Of a stretch of 9,016 nucleotides of DNA, positions 1 through 6,231 are shown in pieces. The stretch comes from Sediminibacterium sp. (GTDB lineage: Bacteria > Bacteroidota > Bacteroidia > Chitinophagales > Chitinophagaceae). The position numbers were made by a program, and so were the translations under genes. Every line of letters starts with the position of its first letter. The stretch's first letter is position 1. Below the pieces are notes generated by a model. It was not told the DNA's origin. It did not search any database and saw only the letters and a program-made list of their open reading frames with translations. The stretch spans positions 1 through 9,016 of the forward strand of contig JAQBNJ010000084.1 in the NCBI GenBank assembly GCA_028288645.1. The letters are read 5' to 3'.

Positions 1-578
1 ATCTGAATGCAGAGAACCTTTTCAAAAGTTTTGTTGAGAATTTCCCTACCAGCCCGAAAGGTGAGGAGTGCGATTATATGCGCGCATATTGTTATTACAA
101 ACAATCACCAAAAGTAGAGCTGGACCAGACGAATACCAACAAGACCATGCAGCTGATGCAGGCTTTCATTAACACGCACCCAACTTCTGAGCGTTCGAAA
201 GATGCAGCGGATATCATTGATAAATGCAGGGAAAAACTTGAACTGAAAGAATTCAAAGGAGCCGAATTATACTATAACCTTGGTTTCTATAAAGCTGCAG
301 CTATTGCTTTTGGAAATGTATCAGACAATTTCCCCGATTCAAAAAAAGCGGATGAATATAAATTTCTCGTGATCAAAGCATATTATAAATATGCAGAAAT
401 GAGTTACGAAGAAAAACAAAAAGAACGCTACGAAAAAGTGATCGCTGAAAGCAATGATTTTGCTGAACGTTTTGCAGACAGCAAACGCCTTGACGAGGTA
501 GCTAAAATAAAAACACAATCCACGAACATCATAAAAAACCTGAAAAATGAGCAAGTTACGCAGACAAATGAGCGCTAA
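1..578 (+). CDS. bamD: Outer membrane assembly lipoprotein BamD, C-terminal part (5' end outside window)
   Basis: The reading frame is already open at position 3 and ends at a TAA at 576-578, so about 192 C-terminal residues are present and the N-terminus with its lipobox lies upstream. BamD is a periplasmic lipoprotein built of tetratricopeptide-like helical repeats that works with BamA to insert beta-barrel proteins into the outer membrane. The visible part shows repeat signatures typical of the family: AENLFKSF followed by NFPTSPKGEECDYMRAYC, then FINTHPTSERSKDA, then an ELYYNLGFYKAAAIAFGNV helix pair with NFPDSKKADEYKFLVIKAYY. These are the alternating 'hydrophobic helix, then F-P-x-S' units of BamD. 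The extreme C-terminus is polar and lysine-rich. rpoZ starts inside its last codons, which suggests co-transcription. A general TPR protein is the alternative, but the rpoZ and coaBC neighbourhood fits bamD of Bacteroidota. Confidence 0.85.
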   Translation, partial: LNAENLFKSFVENFPTSPKGEECDYMRAYCYYKQSPKVELDQTNTNKTMQLMQAFINTHPTSERSKDAADIIDKCREKLELKEFKGAELYYNLGFYKAAAIAFGNVSDNFPDSKKADEYKFLVIKAYYKYAEMSYEEKQKERYEKVIAESNDFAERFADSKRLDEVAKIKTQSTNIIKNLKNEQVTQTNER

Positions 579-891
579 TACCGCGAGTGTTGTTGAAACA
601 AAAAGCCTGATTGACATCAAGAACAAAACAGGTAACCTGTATGAGTCAATTGCGATCATTGCCAGGAGAGCCAACCAGATCAATATTTCCCTGAGGGAAG
701 AGCTGCATAATAAACTGGAAGAATTTGCCAGCCATACAGACAGCCTTGAAGAAATTCACGAAAACAAAGAACAGATCGAAATATCAAGGGCCTACGAGAA
801 AATGCCAAACCCGGCTATCCTGGCTACCCAGGAATTCATGGAAGGTAAAGTATACCACAGGCGCAACGACGAGAGCGATCTCTTTAGATAA
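547..891 (+). CDS. rpoZ: DNA-directed RNA polymerase omega subunit, Bacteroidota type
   Basis: This 114-residue protein has the size of the Bacteroidota omega subunit. The recognisable core is TGNLYESIAIIARRANQI at about residues 28-45, followed by LEEFASHTDSLEEIHENKEQIEISRAYEKMPNP and a C-terminal segment containing ATQEFMEGKVYHR. This matches the TGNVYE...IIGKRANQI...EQIEISRYYEKLPKP...ATQEY pattern I remember from Bacteroides omega. Omega binds the beta-prime subunit and helps RNA polymerase assemble. Two in-frame starts are possible: ATG at 547, which overlaps bamD by 32 nt, and ATG at 568, which overlaps it by 11 nt. I give 547 because nothing separates them by ribosome site, but the conserved part begins after both. 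A hairpin terminator follows 26 nt after the stop codon, so bamD-rpoZ looks like the end of a transcription unit. Confidence 0.88.
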   Translation: MSKLRRQMSANTASVVETKSLIDIKNKTGNLYESIAIIARRANQINISLREELHNKLEEFASHTDSLEEIHENKEQIEISRAYEKMPNPAILATQEFMEGKVYHRRNDESDLFR

Positions 892-917
892 GCTAAATGT
901 TTCAGAAATGATTAGAG

Positions 918-944
918 AACGACAGTGATGAACTGTCGTTTTTT
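918..944 (+). terminator. Rho-independent terminator after rpoZ
   Basis: An 8-bp perfect stem, AACGACAG (918-925) with CTGTCGTT (933-940), encloses a 7-nt loop and runs directly into a T-tract that extends to 944. It lies 26 nt after the rpoZ stop and is in the right orientation to end the bamD-rpoZ transcript. coaBC therefore probably has its own promoter downstream. Confidence 0.85.
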
Positions 945-960
945 GTTATTTTGAGGGAGC

Positions 961-1045
961 GATGCTTGATACTGGATACTAGATGCTGCATATCAGAGCG
1001 GTGGTTCCAAATATCTAACATCCAGTATCTGGTATCCAGTATCAA
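961..1045. repeat. Intergenic inverted repeat with heptamer arms (GATACTG family)
   Basis: The left arm is four tandem heptamers: GATGCTT (961), GATACTG (968), GATACTA (975) and GATGCTG (982). The right arm, read on the minus strand from 1043 back to 1009, is five heptamers: GATACTG, GATACCA, GATACTG, GATGTTA and GATATTT. Positions 966-979 pair perfectly with 1032-1045 (14 bp). The pairing continues to 988/1023 with two G-T wobbles, giving a 23-bp RNA stem. The element fills the space between the rpoZ terminator and coaBC and ends 19 nt before the coaBC start. It has no T-tract, so it is not a standard terminator. Its function is unknown to me. Confidence 0.85.
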
Positions 1046-1064
1046 TTGTCAACTCATTCACGAC

Positions 1065-2261
1065 ATGCTTCACGGAAAAAAAATACTCATCGGCATCACC
1101 GCAAGCATCGCTGCTTATAAATCCATCCTGCTGGTCAGGCTGCTGGTAAAACAGGGTGCGGAAGTGAAAGTGGTGATGACACCTGCTGCCAAAGATTTTG
1201 TTTCTCCCCTGGTGCTGTCTACTTTATCAAAGAACAATGTGGTCATTGAATGGGTAGAAGGTAACGAATGGTCCAATCATGTCATGTTGGGAAGATGGGC
1301 GGATGTGTTTGTGATTGCCCCGTTAAGCTGTAATACCCTCGCAAAAATGGCGCATGGATTGTGTGATAATGTTTTACTGGCCGTATATCTTTCTGCAACC
1401 TGTCCTGTTGTGGTTGCACCGGCCATGGATGAGGATATGTGGCAGCATCCCGCTACTCAGAAAAATATCTCTCTTATCAAAGAATATGGTAACACAGTTA
1501 TCGAAGTTTCAAACGGTGAACTGGCCAGCGGTTTATTTGGTGATGGAAGAATGGCCGAGCCGGAGGAGATACTAGTGTTCCTTACAGAAAAGTCTTTCCG
1601 CTCAGCGGAATTGAAAGGTAAGAAAGCAATGGTAACAGCGGGCCCAACCTATGAAGCGATAGATCCAGTTCGTTTTGTAGGCAATCATTCATCCGGTAAA
1701 ATGGGTTTTGCATTGGCGGAGGAATTATACCTGCGCGGGGCAGATGTGGAACTGGTATCGGGACCCACCCAACAAAAAACAGTGTATAGCGGGATCAGGA
1801 TCACTCATGTAGTTTCGGCAGCTGATATGTTCAGGGCCTGTGAAGCCACGTTTCCATCAGTTGATATTGCAATCATGTCTGCAGCAGTAGCCGATTTCAC
1901 TCCGGTTAACGTTGCCAATGAAAAAATTAAGAAACAATCCGGTAACTTAGAATTGTCGTTCGAAAAGACGAAAGATATTTTGCAATATATCGGCAGTAAA
2001 AAAACAAAGAGCCAGTACATCGTTGGATTTGCATTGGAAACGAATAATGAGAAAGAAAACGCATTGAAAAAATTACAGTCGAAAAATGCAGACTGTATTG
2101 TACTGAACTCTTTGCGCGACAAAAAAGCCGGTTTTGGAATTGATACAAATAAAATAACGATCCTCGATAGATCCGGAAAGGAAATTGAATCAGGACCCAA
2201 ACCAAAAAAAGAGATCGCAAAAGATATTGTTTCATTTATCGTAACACAGATACATGCGTAA
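1065..2261 (+). CDS. coaBC: Bifunctional phosphopantothenoylcysteine decarboxylase / phosphopantothenate-cysteine ligase
   Basis: CoaBC carries out two successive steps of coenzyme A synthesis in the cytosol. It joins 4'-phosphopantothenate to cysteine and then decarboxylates the product to 4'-phosphopantetheine. The 398-residue length is normal. The N-terminal flavoprotein CoaC half (about 1-180) shows KKILIGITASIAAYKS, the likely catalytic His72 in NHVMLGRWAD, APLSCNTLAKMA (86-96) and APAMDEDMW (118-126). The C-terminal CoaB half starts near KGKKAMVTAGPTYEAIDPVR and contains NHSSGKMGFALAEEL and SAAVADFTP. The substrate-flap position that is Cys in E. coli is Ser155 here (ELASGLFGDGRMAEPEE), which I believe is common in Bacteroidota. 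The start at 1065 is chosen because the open frame back to 951 runs through an intergenic repeat. The gene overlaps the next one by 8 nt. Confidence 0.96.
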   Translation: MLHGKKILIGITASIAAYKSILLVRLLVKQGAEVKVVMTPAAKDFVSPLVLSTLSKNNVVIEWVEGNEWSNHVMLGRWADVFVIAPLSCNTLAKMAHGLCDNVLLAVYLSATCPVVVAPAMDEDMWQHPATQKNISLIKEYGNTVIEVSNGELASGLFGDGRMAEPEEILVFLTEKSFRSAELKGKKAMVTAGPTYEAIDPVRFVGNHSSGKMGFALAEELYLRGADVELVSGPTQQKTVYSGIRITHVVSAADMFRACEATFPSVDIAIMSAAVADFTPVNVANEKIKKQSGNLELSFEKTKDILQYIGSKKTKSQYIVGFALETNNEKENALKKLQSKNADCIVLNSLRDKKAGFGIDTNKITILDRSGKEIESGPKPKKEIAKDIVSFIVTQIHA

Positions 2262-3177
2262 GAGATCAATCATAATTGTTTTAGTTTGTTTCTTGTTTGC
2301 AGGAGGCGTTTCGGCGCAGGAACTACAGGCAAGGGTGAGTGTTGTGGCATCAAGGGTTAACTCAACCGTTGATAAAAAAATATTCATCACACTGCAAACG
2401 CAACTGAACAACCTGCTCAATAACCGTAAATGGACAAACGATCAGTTTCAACCCAATGAAAAGATCGAATGCAGTTTCCTGTTGAATATTGAAAATTCAA
2501 CAGATGCCAATGTATATAAAGCATCATTGACGATCCAGGCGGCAAGACCCGTATTCAATGCTTCTTACCAGGCGGCGCTGGTGAATTTTATCGATCCCGA
2601 TTTTACTTTTAAATATGTAGAGTTTCAACCGGTGGAATTCAATGAGAACCGTGTGCAGGGAACAGATGCAGCCGCGGCCAACCTAACTGCCATAGTCGCT
2701 TACTACGCATATATGATCATTGCGCTTGACTATGATTCTTTTGCGCCCAAAGGCGGCGAAGCCTATTACCGCAAAGCGCAGAATATTGTAACCAACGCAC
2801 CCGAAGGAAAAGGCGTTGCCGGCTGGCGCGTATTCGATGGTTCGAGGAACAGGTATTGGCTGAATGAGAACCTGATCAACACACGGTATAATATCATCCA
2901 CGATATCATCTATAATTATTACCGTGCCGGCCTGGATAAAATGTTTGACGCAGAAGCCGAGGCAAGGGTAAATGTATTGCAGTCGCTTACACAATTGCAG
3001 GCTTTCAATAAAGAGAATGCGAATACCATGTTCGTGCAATTCTTCCTGCAGGGAAAAGTACAGGAACTGGTTGGCATCTTTAAAAAAGGAACGCTGGATC
3101 AAAAACAAAGAGCCATCGATATATTGACTGAGCTGGATGTGATCAATGCCTCACGTTACAAACAGGATCTTCGATGA
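2254..3177 (+). CDS. Secreted DUF4835 family protein
   Basis: The 307-residue protein begins with a clear signal peptide: MRKR, a hydrophobic stretch at about 6-16, and a probable signal peptidase I site after VSA (residue 21), leaving QELQARV as the mature N-terminus. The rest is a periplasmic or surface domain recognised as DUF4835 from the NSTVDKKIFITLQTQLNNLLNNRKW region, the EFNEN and DAAAANLTAIVAYYAYMIIALDYDSFAPKGG stretch, and a helical C-terminal part. No catalytic motif is visible, and the family has no function I can name. The start ATG lies within the last codons of coaBC (8-nt overlap). The stop overlaps the next gene's start by 4 nt (ATGA), so translational coupling is likely. 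Linkage to coaBC is typical of Bacteroidota and does not by itself imply a role in coenzyme A metabolism. Confidence 0.85.
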   Translation: MRKRSIIIVLVCFLFAGGVSAQELQARVSVVASRVNSTVDKKIFITLQTQLNNLLNNRKWTNDQFQPNEKIECSFLLNIENSTDANVYKASLTIQAARPVFNASYQAALVNFIDPDFTFKYVEFQPVEFNENRVQGTDAAAANLTAIVAYYAYMIIALDYDSFAPKGGEAYYRKAQNIVTNAPEGKGVAGWRVFDGSRNRYWLNENLINTRYNIIHDIIYNYYRAGLDKMFDAEAEARVNVLQSLTQLQAFNKENANTMFVQFFLQGKVQELVGIFKKGTLDQKQRAIDILTELDVINASRYKQDLR

Positions 3178-3536
3178 AAAATATTTTTTACCTGCTTATG
3201 CTTATCTCCCTGGTAAGTATGTCCTGCCGTTCCTCCGCCAATAAAAGAATACTGGTTATGGACAGTATGAAAGTAGTGATGTGGGATATGATGAAATCTG
3301 ACGAATTATACCTGCGCATTCTTGGCAAAGACAGCAGCGCACGCCTCCGCAAAGAGAATATCCGCATGTATGAAGAAGTTTTGCTGTTGCATAAAACCAC
3401 CAAAGGTCAATTCGACAGCAGTTATAAATACTACGAAGCACACCCCGTCGAATTCAAATTGCTGGTCGATTCACTGGAAGCATTTGCAGCAAGGCAAAAA
3501 CTACAGTCAGGCGATCATGGGCAGGGCAGTAACTGA
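3174..3536 (+). CDS. DUF4296-like small lipoprotein
   Basis: The 120-residue product starts with a lipoprotein-type signal: MKNIFYLLMLISLVSMSC, with Cys18 as the probable lipidated residue. The lipobox is imperfect because Met is at position -2. The mature part contains DSMKVVMWDMMKSDELYLRI (a 20-residue helix), then YEEVLLLHKTTKGQFDSSYKYYEAHPVEFKLLVDSLEAF. That order, 'M-W-D-M-x-x-x-D ... HxxTxxQFxxSxxYYxxHP ... LxDSL', matches DUF4296 as I remember it. The function is unknown. It is the last gene of the coaBC operon, coupled to DUF4835 through a 4-nt overlap. Both neighbours are exported, so they may act together in the envelope; this is inference. Only 35 nt separate it from scoA, and those contain a promoter-like -7 box. 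Confidence 0.72.
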   Translation: MKNIFYLLMLISLVSMSCRSSANKRILVMDSMKVVMWDMMKSDELYLRILGKDSSARLRKENIRMYEEVLLLHKTTKGQFDSSYKYYEAHPVEFKLLVDSLEAFAARQKLQSGDHGQGSN

Positions 3537-3545
3537 GCAAATCAG

Positions 3546-3553
3546 TACATTTG
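3546..3553 (+). promoter_or_regulatory. Bacteroidota -7 promoter box upstream of scoA
   Basis: TACATTTG matches the TAnnTTTG -7 consensus of the Bacteroidota primary sigma factor. It sits 18 nt before the scoA start, which would give a very short 5' leader. No TTTG or TTG is visible at the expected -33 distance; the upstream bases are GC-rich codons of the DUF4296 gene. The call rests on the -7 match and position alone. Confidence 0.45.
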
Positions 3554-3571
3554 CAGCGTAACGATTGCCCT

Positions 3572-4273
3572 ATGAATAAAGTTTTTGCCGACGCTGATTC
3601 GGCCATTCACGATATACCCGATGGCGCCACTTTAATGTTAGGCGGTTTCGGTTTGAATGGCATCCCCGAAAATACCATTGCAGCTCTTGTTAAAAAAGGG
3701 ATCAAAGAGCTAACCTGCATTTCTAACAATGCGGGTGTAGATGGTTTTGGCCTTGGGCTTTTATTGCAAACCCGCCAGATCAAAAAAATGATGAGTAGTT
3801 ATGTGGGAGAGAATGCAGAATTTGAAAGGCAATTATTAAGCGGTGAACTGGAAGTGGATCTCCTCCCGCAGGGAACGCTCGCTACACGCATTCAAATGGC
3901 AGGCATGGGCATCCCCGCATTTTTTACACCGGCCGGTTATGGCACCGAAATAGCAAACGGAAAAGAAACAAGAGAGTTCAATGGAAAAATGTATCTCATG
4001 GAACACGCTTTACATGCAGAATTCGCTATTGTAAAAGCCTGGAAAGGAGACACACAGGGCAATCTTGTTTTCAGAAAAACAACCCGCAATTTTTCAACAT
4101 CCATGGCCAAGGCAGGCGATATAACGATCGCTGAAGTGGAACATTTAGTGCAACCCGGTGAAATTGACCCTGATGATGTGCATGTGGCAGGTGTGTATGT
4201 GCACAGGATTTTTCAGGGGAAGGATTATGAGAAGAGGATAGAGAGGAAGACAGTGAGATTGAATACCAATTAA
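3572..4273 (+). CDS. scoA: 3-oxoacid CoA-transferase subunit A
   Basis: This is the alpha subunit of a two-subunit succinyl-CoA:3-ketoacid CoA-transferase, which moves coenzyme A between succinyl-CoA and acetoacetate in ketone-body and short-chain fatty acid metabolism. The predicted 233 residues are a normal length. The early segment DGATLMLGGFGLNGIPENTI (about 18-37) matches the GGFGLCGIPE signature of the SCOT family. It is followed by LTCISNNAGVDGFGLG and QGTLATRIQMAGMGIPAFFTPAGYGT, also typical. The start at 3572 (MNKVFADADSAI) fits the family better than the open frame at 3551, which would overlap the promoter box. The stop codon lies inside the left arm of an inverted repeat. scoB follows after 118 bp, unusually far for this pair. 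The exact acyl substrate (acetoacetate or another oxoacid) cannot be told from sequence by eye. Confidence 0.93.
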   Translation: MNKVFADADSAIHDIPDGATLMLGGFGLNGIPENTIAALVKKGIKELTCISNNAGVDGFGLGLLLQTRQIKKMMSSYVGENAEFERQLLSGELEVDLLPQGTLATRIQMAGMGIPAFFTPAGYGTEIANGKETREFNGKMYLMEHALHAEFAIVKAWKGDTQGNLVFRKTTRNFSTSMAKAGDITIAEVEHLVQPGEIDPDDVHVAGVYVHRIFQGKDYEKRIERKTVRLNTN

Positions 4274-4386
4274 TAATTAATAGTTAGTAATTATTAATTG
4301 AAAGCAACAATCTGTTGATTACTGACCATTATTATCTATTGCCGCTCTCCTAAATTATTAACTATTAATTTTTAATTATTAATTAT
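4268..4386. repeat. Inverted repeat with heptamer arms (AATTAAT family) between scoA and scoB
   Basis: The left arm is AATTAAT (4268), AATTAAT (4275), AGTTAGT (4282), AATTATT (4289) and a partial fifth unit. The right arm, on the minus strand from 4386 back to 4352, is ATAATTA twice, AAAATTA, ATAGTTA and ATAATTT. Positions 4268-4292 and 4353-4377 are complementary over 25 nt with two mismatches. The centre also contains a small CAACA/TGTTG hairpin (4305-4317). The left arm includes the scoA stop codon at 4271-4273, and the right arm ends 5 nt before the scoB start. It fills essentially the whole gap between the two cotranscribed subunit genes. Confidence 0.85.
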
Positions 4387-4391
4387 CAGTC

Positions 4392-5048
4392 ATGGCTCTC
4401 GACAAATTCGGTATCGCAAAACGAATCGCACAGGAACTAAAAGACGGCATGTATGTCAATCTCGGCATCGGCATTCCTACGCTGGTATCGAATTATATAC
4501 CGGAAGGAATGACCGTGATCTTCCAGAGTGAGAATGGTATTTTGGGAATGGGGCCTTACCCTGAAGAAGCGGCGGTAGATGCTGACCTGATCAATGCAGG
4601 AAAAGAAACCGTAACATTAGTACCTGGCGGCGCTTTCTTCGACAGTGCAGAGAGTTTTGGAATGATACGCGCCGGCAAAATTGACCTCACCGTTTTAGGC
4701 GCCATGGAAGTAAGTGATACAGGTGACATCGCCAATTGGAAGATCCCCGGAAAAATGGTGAAAGGAATGGGCGGTGCGATGGATCTTGTGGCGAGTGCAA
4801 AAAATATCATCGTTGCTATGATGCATACCAACCCGAAAGGCGAAAGTAAACTACTGCCACAATGCGGCCTGCCTTTAACGGGAGTAAGGTGCGTAAAAAA
4901 AATAGTAACAGAACTAGCAGTGTTGGATGTTACGGATGATGGATTTGTTTTGAAGGAACGTGCGCCAGGTGTGAGCGTTGAAGAGATCGTTGCTAAAACA
5001 GCAGGCCGCTTGATTGTTCCTGAATTTGTTCCGGAAATGAGTGTATAA
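4392..5048 (+). CDS. scoB: 3-oxoacid CoA-transferase subunit B
   Basis: This is the beta subunit of the same CoA-transferase and carries the active-site glutamate that forms the enzyme-CoA thioester. The 218-residue protein shows the family order clearly: [19 protein letters not shown] (about 19-37), then [13 protein letters not shown] with catalytic Glu47, then [54 protein letters not shown] and a C-terminal [12 protein letters not shown]. The start ATG at 4392 gives the usual [13 protein letters not shown] opening. It must work with scoA, and equal expression is expected. The inverted repeat filling the space between them may affect mRNA stability or the subunit ratio, which is inference. 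The gene ends just before another inverted repeat, with only 3 bases between. Confidence 0.95.
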   Translation: MALDKFGIAKRIAQELKDGMYVNLGIGIPTLVSNYIPEGMTVIFQSENGILGMGPYPEEAAVDADLINAGKETVTLVPGGAFFDSAESFGMIRAGKIDLTVLGAMEVSDTGDIANWKIPGKMVKGMGGAMDLVASAKNIIVAMMHTNPKGESKLLPQCGLPLTGVRCVKKIVTELAVLDVTDDGFVLKERAPGVSVEEIVAKTAGRLIVPEFVPEMSV

Positions 5049-5051
5049 TTT

Positions 5052-5202
5052 TTTCACGCAAAGGAGCAAAGAGGCAAGGGCGCAAAGGCGATCGCGGCCC
5101 TCACGATTATTTGTAAGATCTCACATTTCATTTTTAATCACGCACAGCAAATCTTTGCGCCTTTGCTCCTTAGCGCCTTTGCGTGAAACAACTTTGCGTG
5201 AA
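5052..5202. repeat. Inverted repeat with octamer arms (GCAAAGGC family)
   Basis: The left arm has four tandem octamers: GCAAAGGA (5058), GCAAAGAG (5066), GCAAGGGC (5074) and GCAAAGGC (5082). On the minus strand, the right arm from 5182 back to 5151 reads GCAAAGGC, GCTAAGGA, GCAAAGGC and GCAAAGAT. Positions 5052-5087 pair with 5153-5188 over 36 nt; the outer 13 bp are perfect and the inner 23 have five mismatches. An extra piece, TTTGCGTGAAA (5193-5203), repeats the outer end of the right arm. The element fills the gap between scoB and the peroxiredoxin gene. It may end the scoB transcript, but it has no terminal T-tract. Confidence 0.87.
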
Positions 5203-5210
5203 ATATTCCT

Positions 5211-5218
5211 TTACTTTG
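5211..5218 (+). promoter_or_regulatory. Possible -7 box upstream of the peroxiredoxin gene
   Basis: TTACTTTG lies 20 nt before the start codon and resembles TAnnTTTG with the second base altered. The nearest upstream TTTG (5193-5196, in the repeat's extra piece) is about 6 nt too close for a standard -33 box. Position is suggestive but the match is imperfect. Confidence 0.35.
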
Positions 5219-5238
5219 CACCAATCAAAATCCCACCC

Positions 5239-5712
5239 ATGCCCATTCAACCAAACCAGCAAGCTCCCGATTTTTCATTATTCGATACCGACAAGAACAA
5301 AGTATCCTTAGCCGAACAAAAAGGAAGTAATGTGGTACTGTTATTTTTCCCTTTGGCTTTTACCAGTACCTGTACAAAAGAATTGTGCAGCGTACGCGAT
5401 AATATCTCTCAATTCAATGATGCCAATGCAAAAGTGTTTGGTATTTCTGTTGATTCATTGTTTACACTTAGTAAGTACAAAGCAGAGCAGAACCTCAACT
5501 TCCCACTCCTTAGTGATTTTAATAAAGAAGCCTCTACGGCCTACGAAGTTTTGTATGAAACCTTTCCTTCTTTTGAAATGCAGGGCGTAAGTAAACGCGC
5601 CGCATTTGTGATTGATAAGGATGGTATCGTTCGTTACGCGGAAGTTTGTGCAACGCCGTCGGACCTCCCGGATTTTGGCGCCATCCAGCAAACTTTGGGC
5701 GGATTGCATTAA
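5239..5712 (+). CDS. Peroxiredoxin (AhpE/PrxQ-like, AhpC-TSA family)
   Basis: This thiol peroxidase reduces hydrogen peroxide or organic hydroperoxides in the cytosol; there is no signal peptide. The 157-residue thioredoxin-fold protein contains the peroxidatic motif PLAFTSTCTKELC, with Pro38, Thr42 and peroxidatic Cys45. Arg120 in SKRAAFVIDKDG is the likely active-site arginine. Cys50 is five residues after Cys45, the C-x4-C spacing of PrxQ/BCP enzymes, where the second cysteine resolves the sulfenic acid. The PLAFT context is closer to AhpE-type proteins, so assignment to one subgroup is uncertain. A third cysteine, Cys137, is near the C-terminus. The start at 5239 (MPIQPNQQAPDFSLFD) is the family start; the open frame back to 5041 only translates repeat DNA. 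A strong terminator follows, so the gene is probably monocistronic. Confidence 0.93.
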   Translation: MPIQPNQQAPDFSLFDTDKNKVSLAEQKGSNVVLLFFPLAFTSTCTKELCSVRDNISQFNDANAKVFGISVDSLFTLSKYKAEQNLNFPLLSDFNKEASTAYEVLYETFPSFEMQGVSKRAAFVIDKDGIVRYAEVCATPSDLPDFGAIQQTLGGLH

Positions 5713-5721
5713 AATATCATA

Positions 5722-5760
5722 AAAAAACGCCTTTCGCTGCATCGGGCTGAGGCGTTTTTT
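5722..5760 (+). terminator. Rho-independent terminator after the peroxiredoxin gene
   Basis: AAAAAACGCC (5722-5731) pairs with GGCGTTTTTT (5751-5760), a 10-bp perfect stem whose distal side ends in the T-tract. It starts 10 nt after the stop codon. The A-tract on the near side could let it work weakly on the other strand too. Confidence 0.87.
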
Positions 5761-5827
5761 GTTAAAATACTAACAACTTCTTGCCCAAACCGCTTAATTT
5801 TTGGTAATTTTAGGTTGATTTTAACCT

Positions 5828-6175
5828 ATGCGAAAATTATACTTACTCGGATTGGTTCTCTCTACCTTTATCATCAACAGTTACGTTGCTGACAATACTC
5901 CTTTTGACAATCCCGCAGACAGCGCCAAGATCACGCATTTTTATCCCAACCCTGCTACCAGTTATATCAATTTCACTTTCGATAAAACGGTTGATAAGAA
6001 TTATACTTTACAGGTATATAATTTCATCGGCAGGAAAATGAATGATATCCGCATCAATGATTCCAAACTCACCATCAACCTGGATGATAATTATTTCCGC
6101 GGCCTGTATGTTTACCAGCTCCGCGACCAAAGCGGAAGGATCGTTGAATCGGGGAAGTTCCAGGTGAATAAGTAG
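5828..6175 (+). CDS. Minimal secreted protein with T9SS type A C-terminal sorting domain
   Basis: The 115-residue product has a signal peptide (MRKLYLLGLVLSTFIINSYVA, cleavage probably after residue 21), a short linker DNTPFDNPADSAK, and then an almost complete type IX secretion sorting domain to the end. The domain shows THFYPNPATSYINFTFD (36-52), the LQVYNFIGRKM strand, and the terminal YFRGLYVYQLRDQSGRIVES followed by GKFQVNK. In the family this domain guides cargo through the outer membrane and is then cleaved by the sortase-like PorU. Here almost no cargo remains, only about 14 residues, so the protein's role is unclear. It stands alone, with terminators before and after. A -7-like TAATTTTTG at 5795 is a weak promoter candidate. 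The start at 5828 is the only sensible one upstream of the signal peptide. Confidence 0.82.
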   Translation: MRKLYLLGLVLSTFIINSYVADNTPFDNPADSAKITHFYPNPATSYINFTFDKTVDKNYTLQVYNFIGRKMNDIRINDSKLTINLDDNYFRGLYVYQLRDQSGRIVESGKFQVNK

Positions 6176-6208
6176 TTGTAGGTAGTAAGTTTTAAGTGAT
6201 AAGTTTTT

Positions 6209-6231
6209 GATCCCTGTCGGGATTTTTTTTT
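6209..6231 (+). terminator. Rho-independent terminator after the T9SS-domain gene
   Basis: ATCCC (6210-6214), a TGTC loop and GGGAT (6219-6223) are followed by an uninterrupted run of T to 6231. The stem is only 5-6 bp but GC-rich and tightly looped. It lies 34 nt after the stop codon and runs directly into the inverted repeat that follows. Confidence 0.75.

Noticed and set aside
951..1064. N-terminal extension of CoaBC from a TTG at 951
   Set aside because: The extra 38 residues are translated from the heptamer repeat element and do not resemble CoaBC. MLHGKKILIGITAS at 1065 is the family start.
2683..3108. 141-codon open frame on the minus strand inside the DUF4835 gene
   Set aside because: It is antisense to a gene with a signal peptide, operon overlap on both sides and a recognisable family. 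The translated product shows no domain.
5041..5238. 66-residue N-terminal extension of the peroxiredoxin
   Set aside because: It reads through the octamer inverted repeat and overlaps the end of scoB. The peroxiredoxin fold begins at MPIQPNQQAPDF.
5811..5828. TAGGTT/AACCTA hairpin touching the start codon of the T9SS-domain gene
   Set aside because: The stem is 6 bp and AT-rich, and likely to occur by chance; no further support for a regulatory role.
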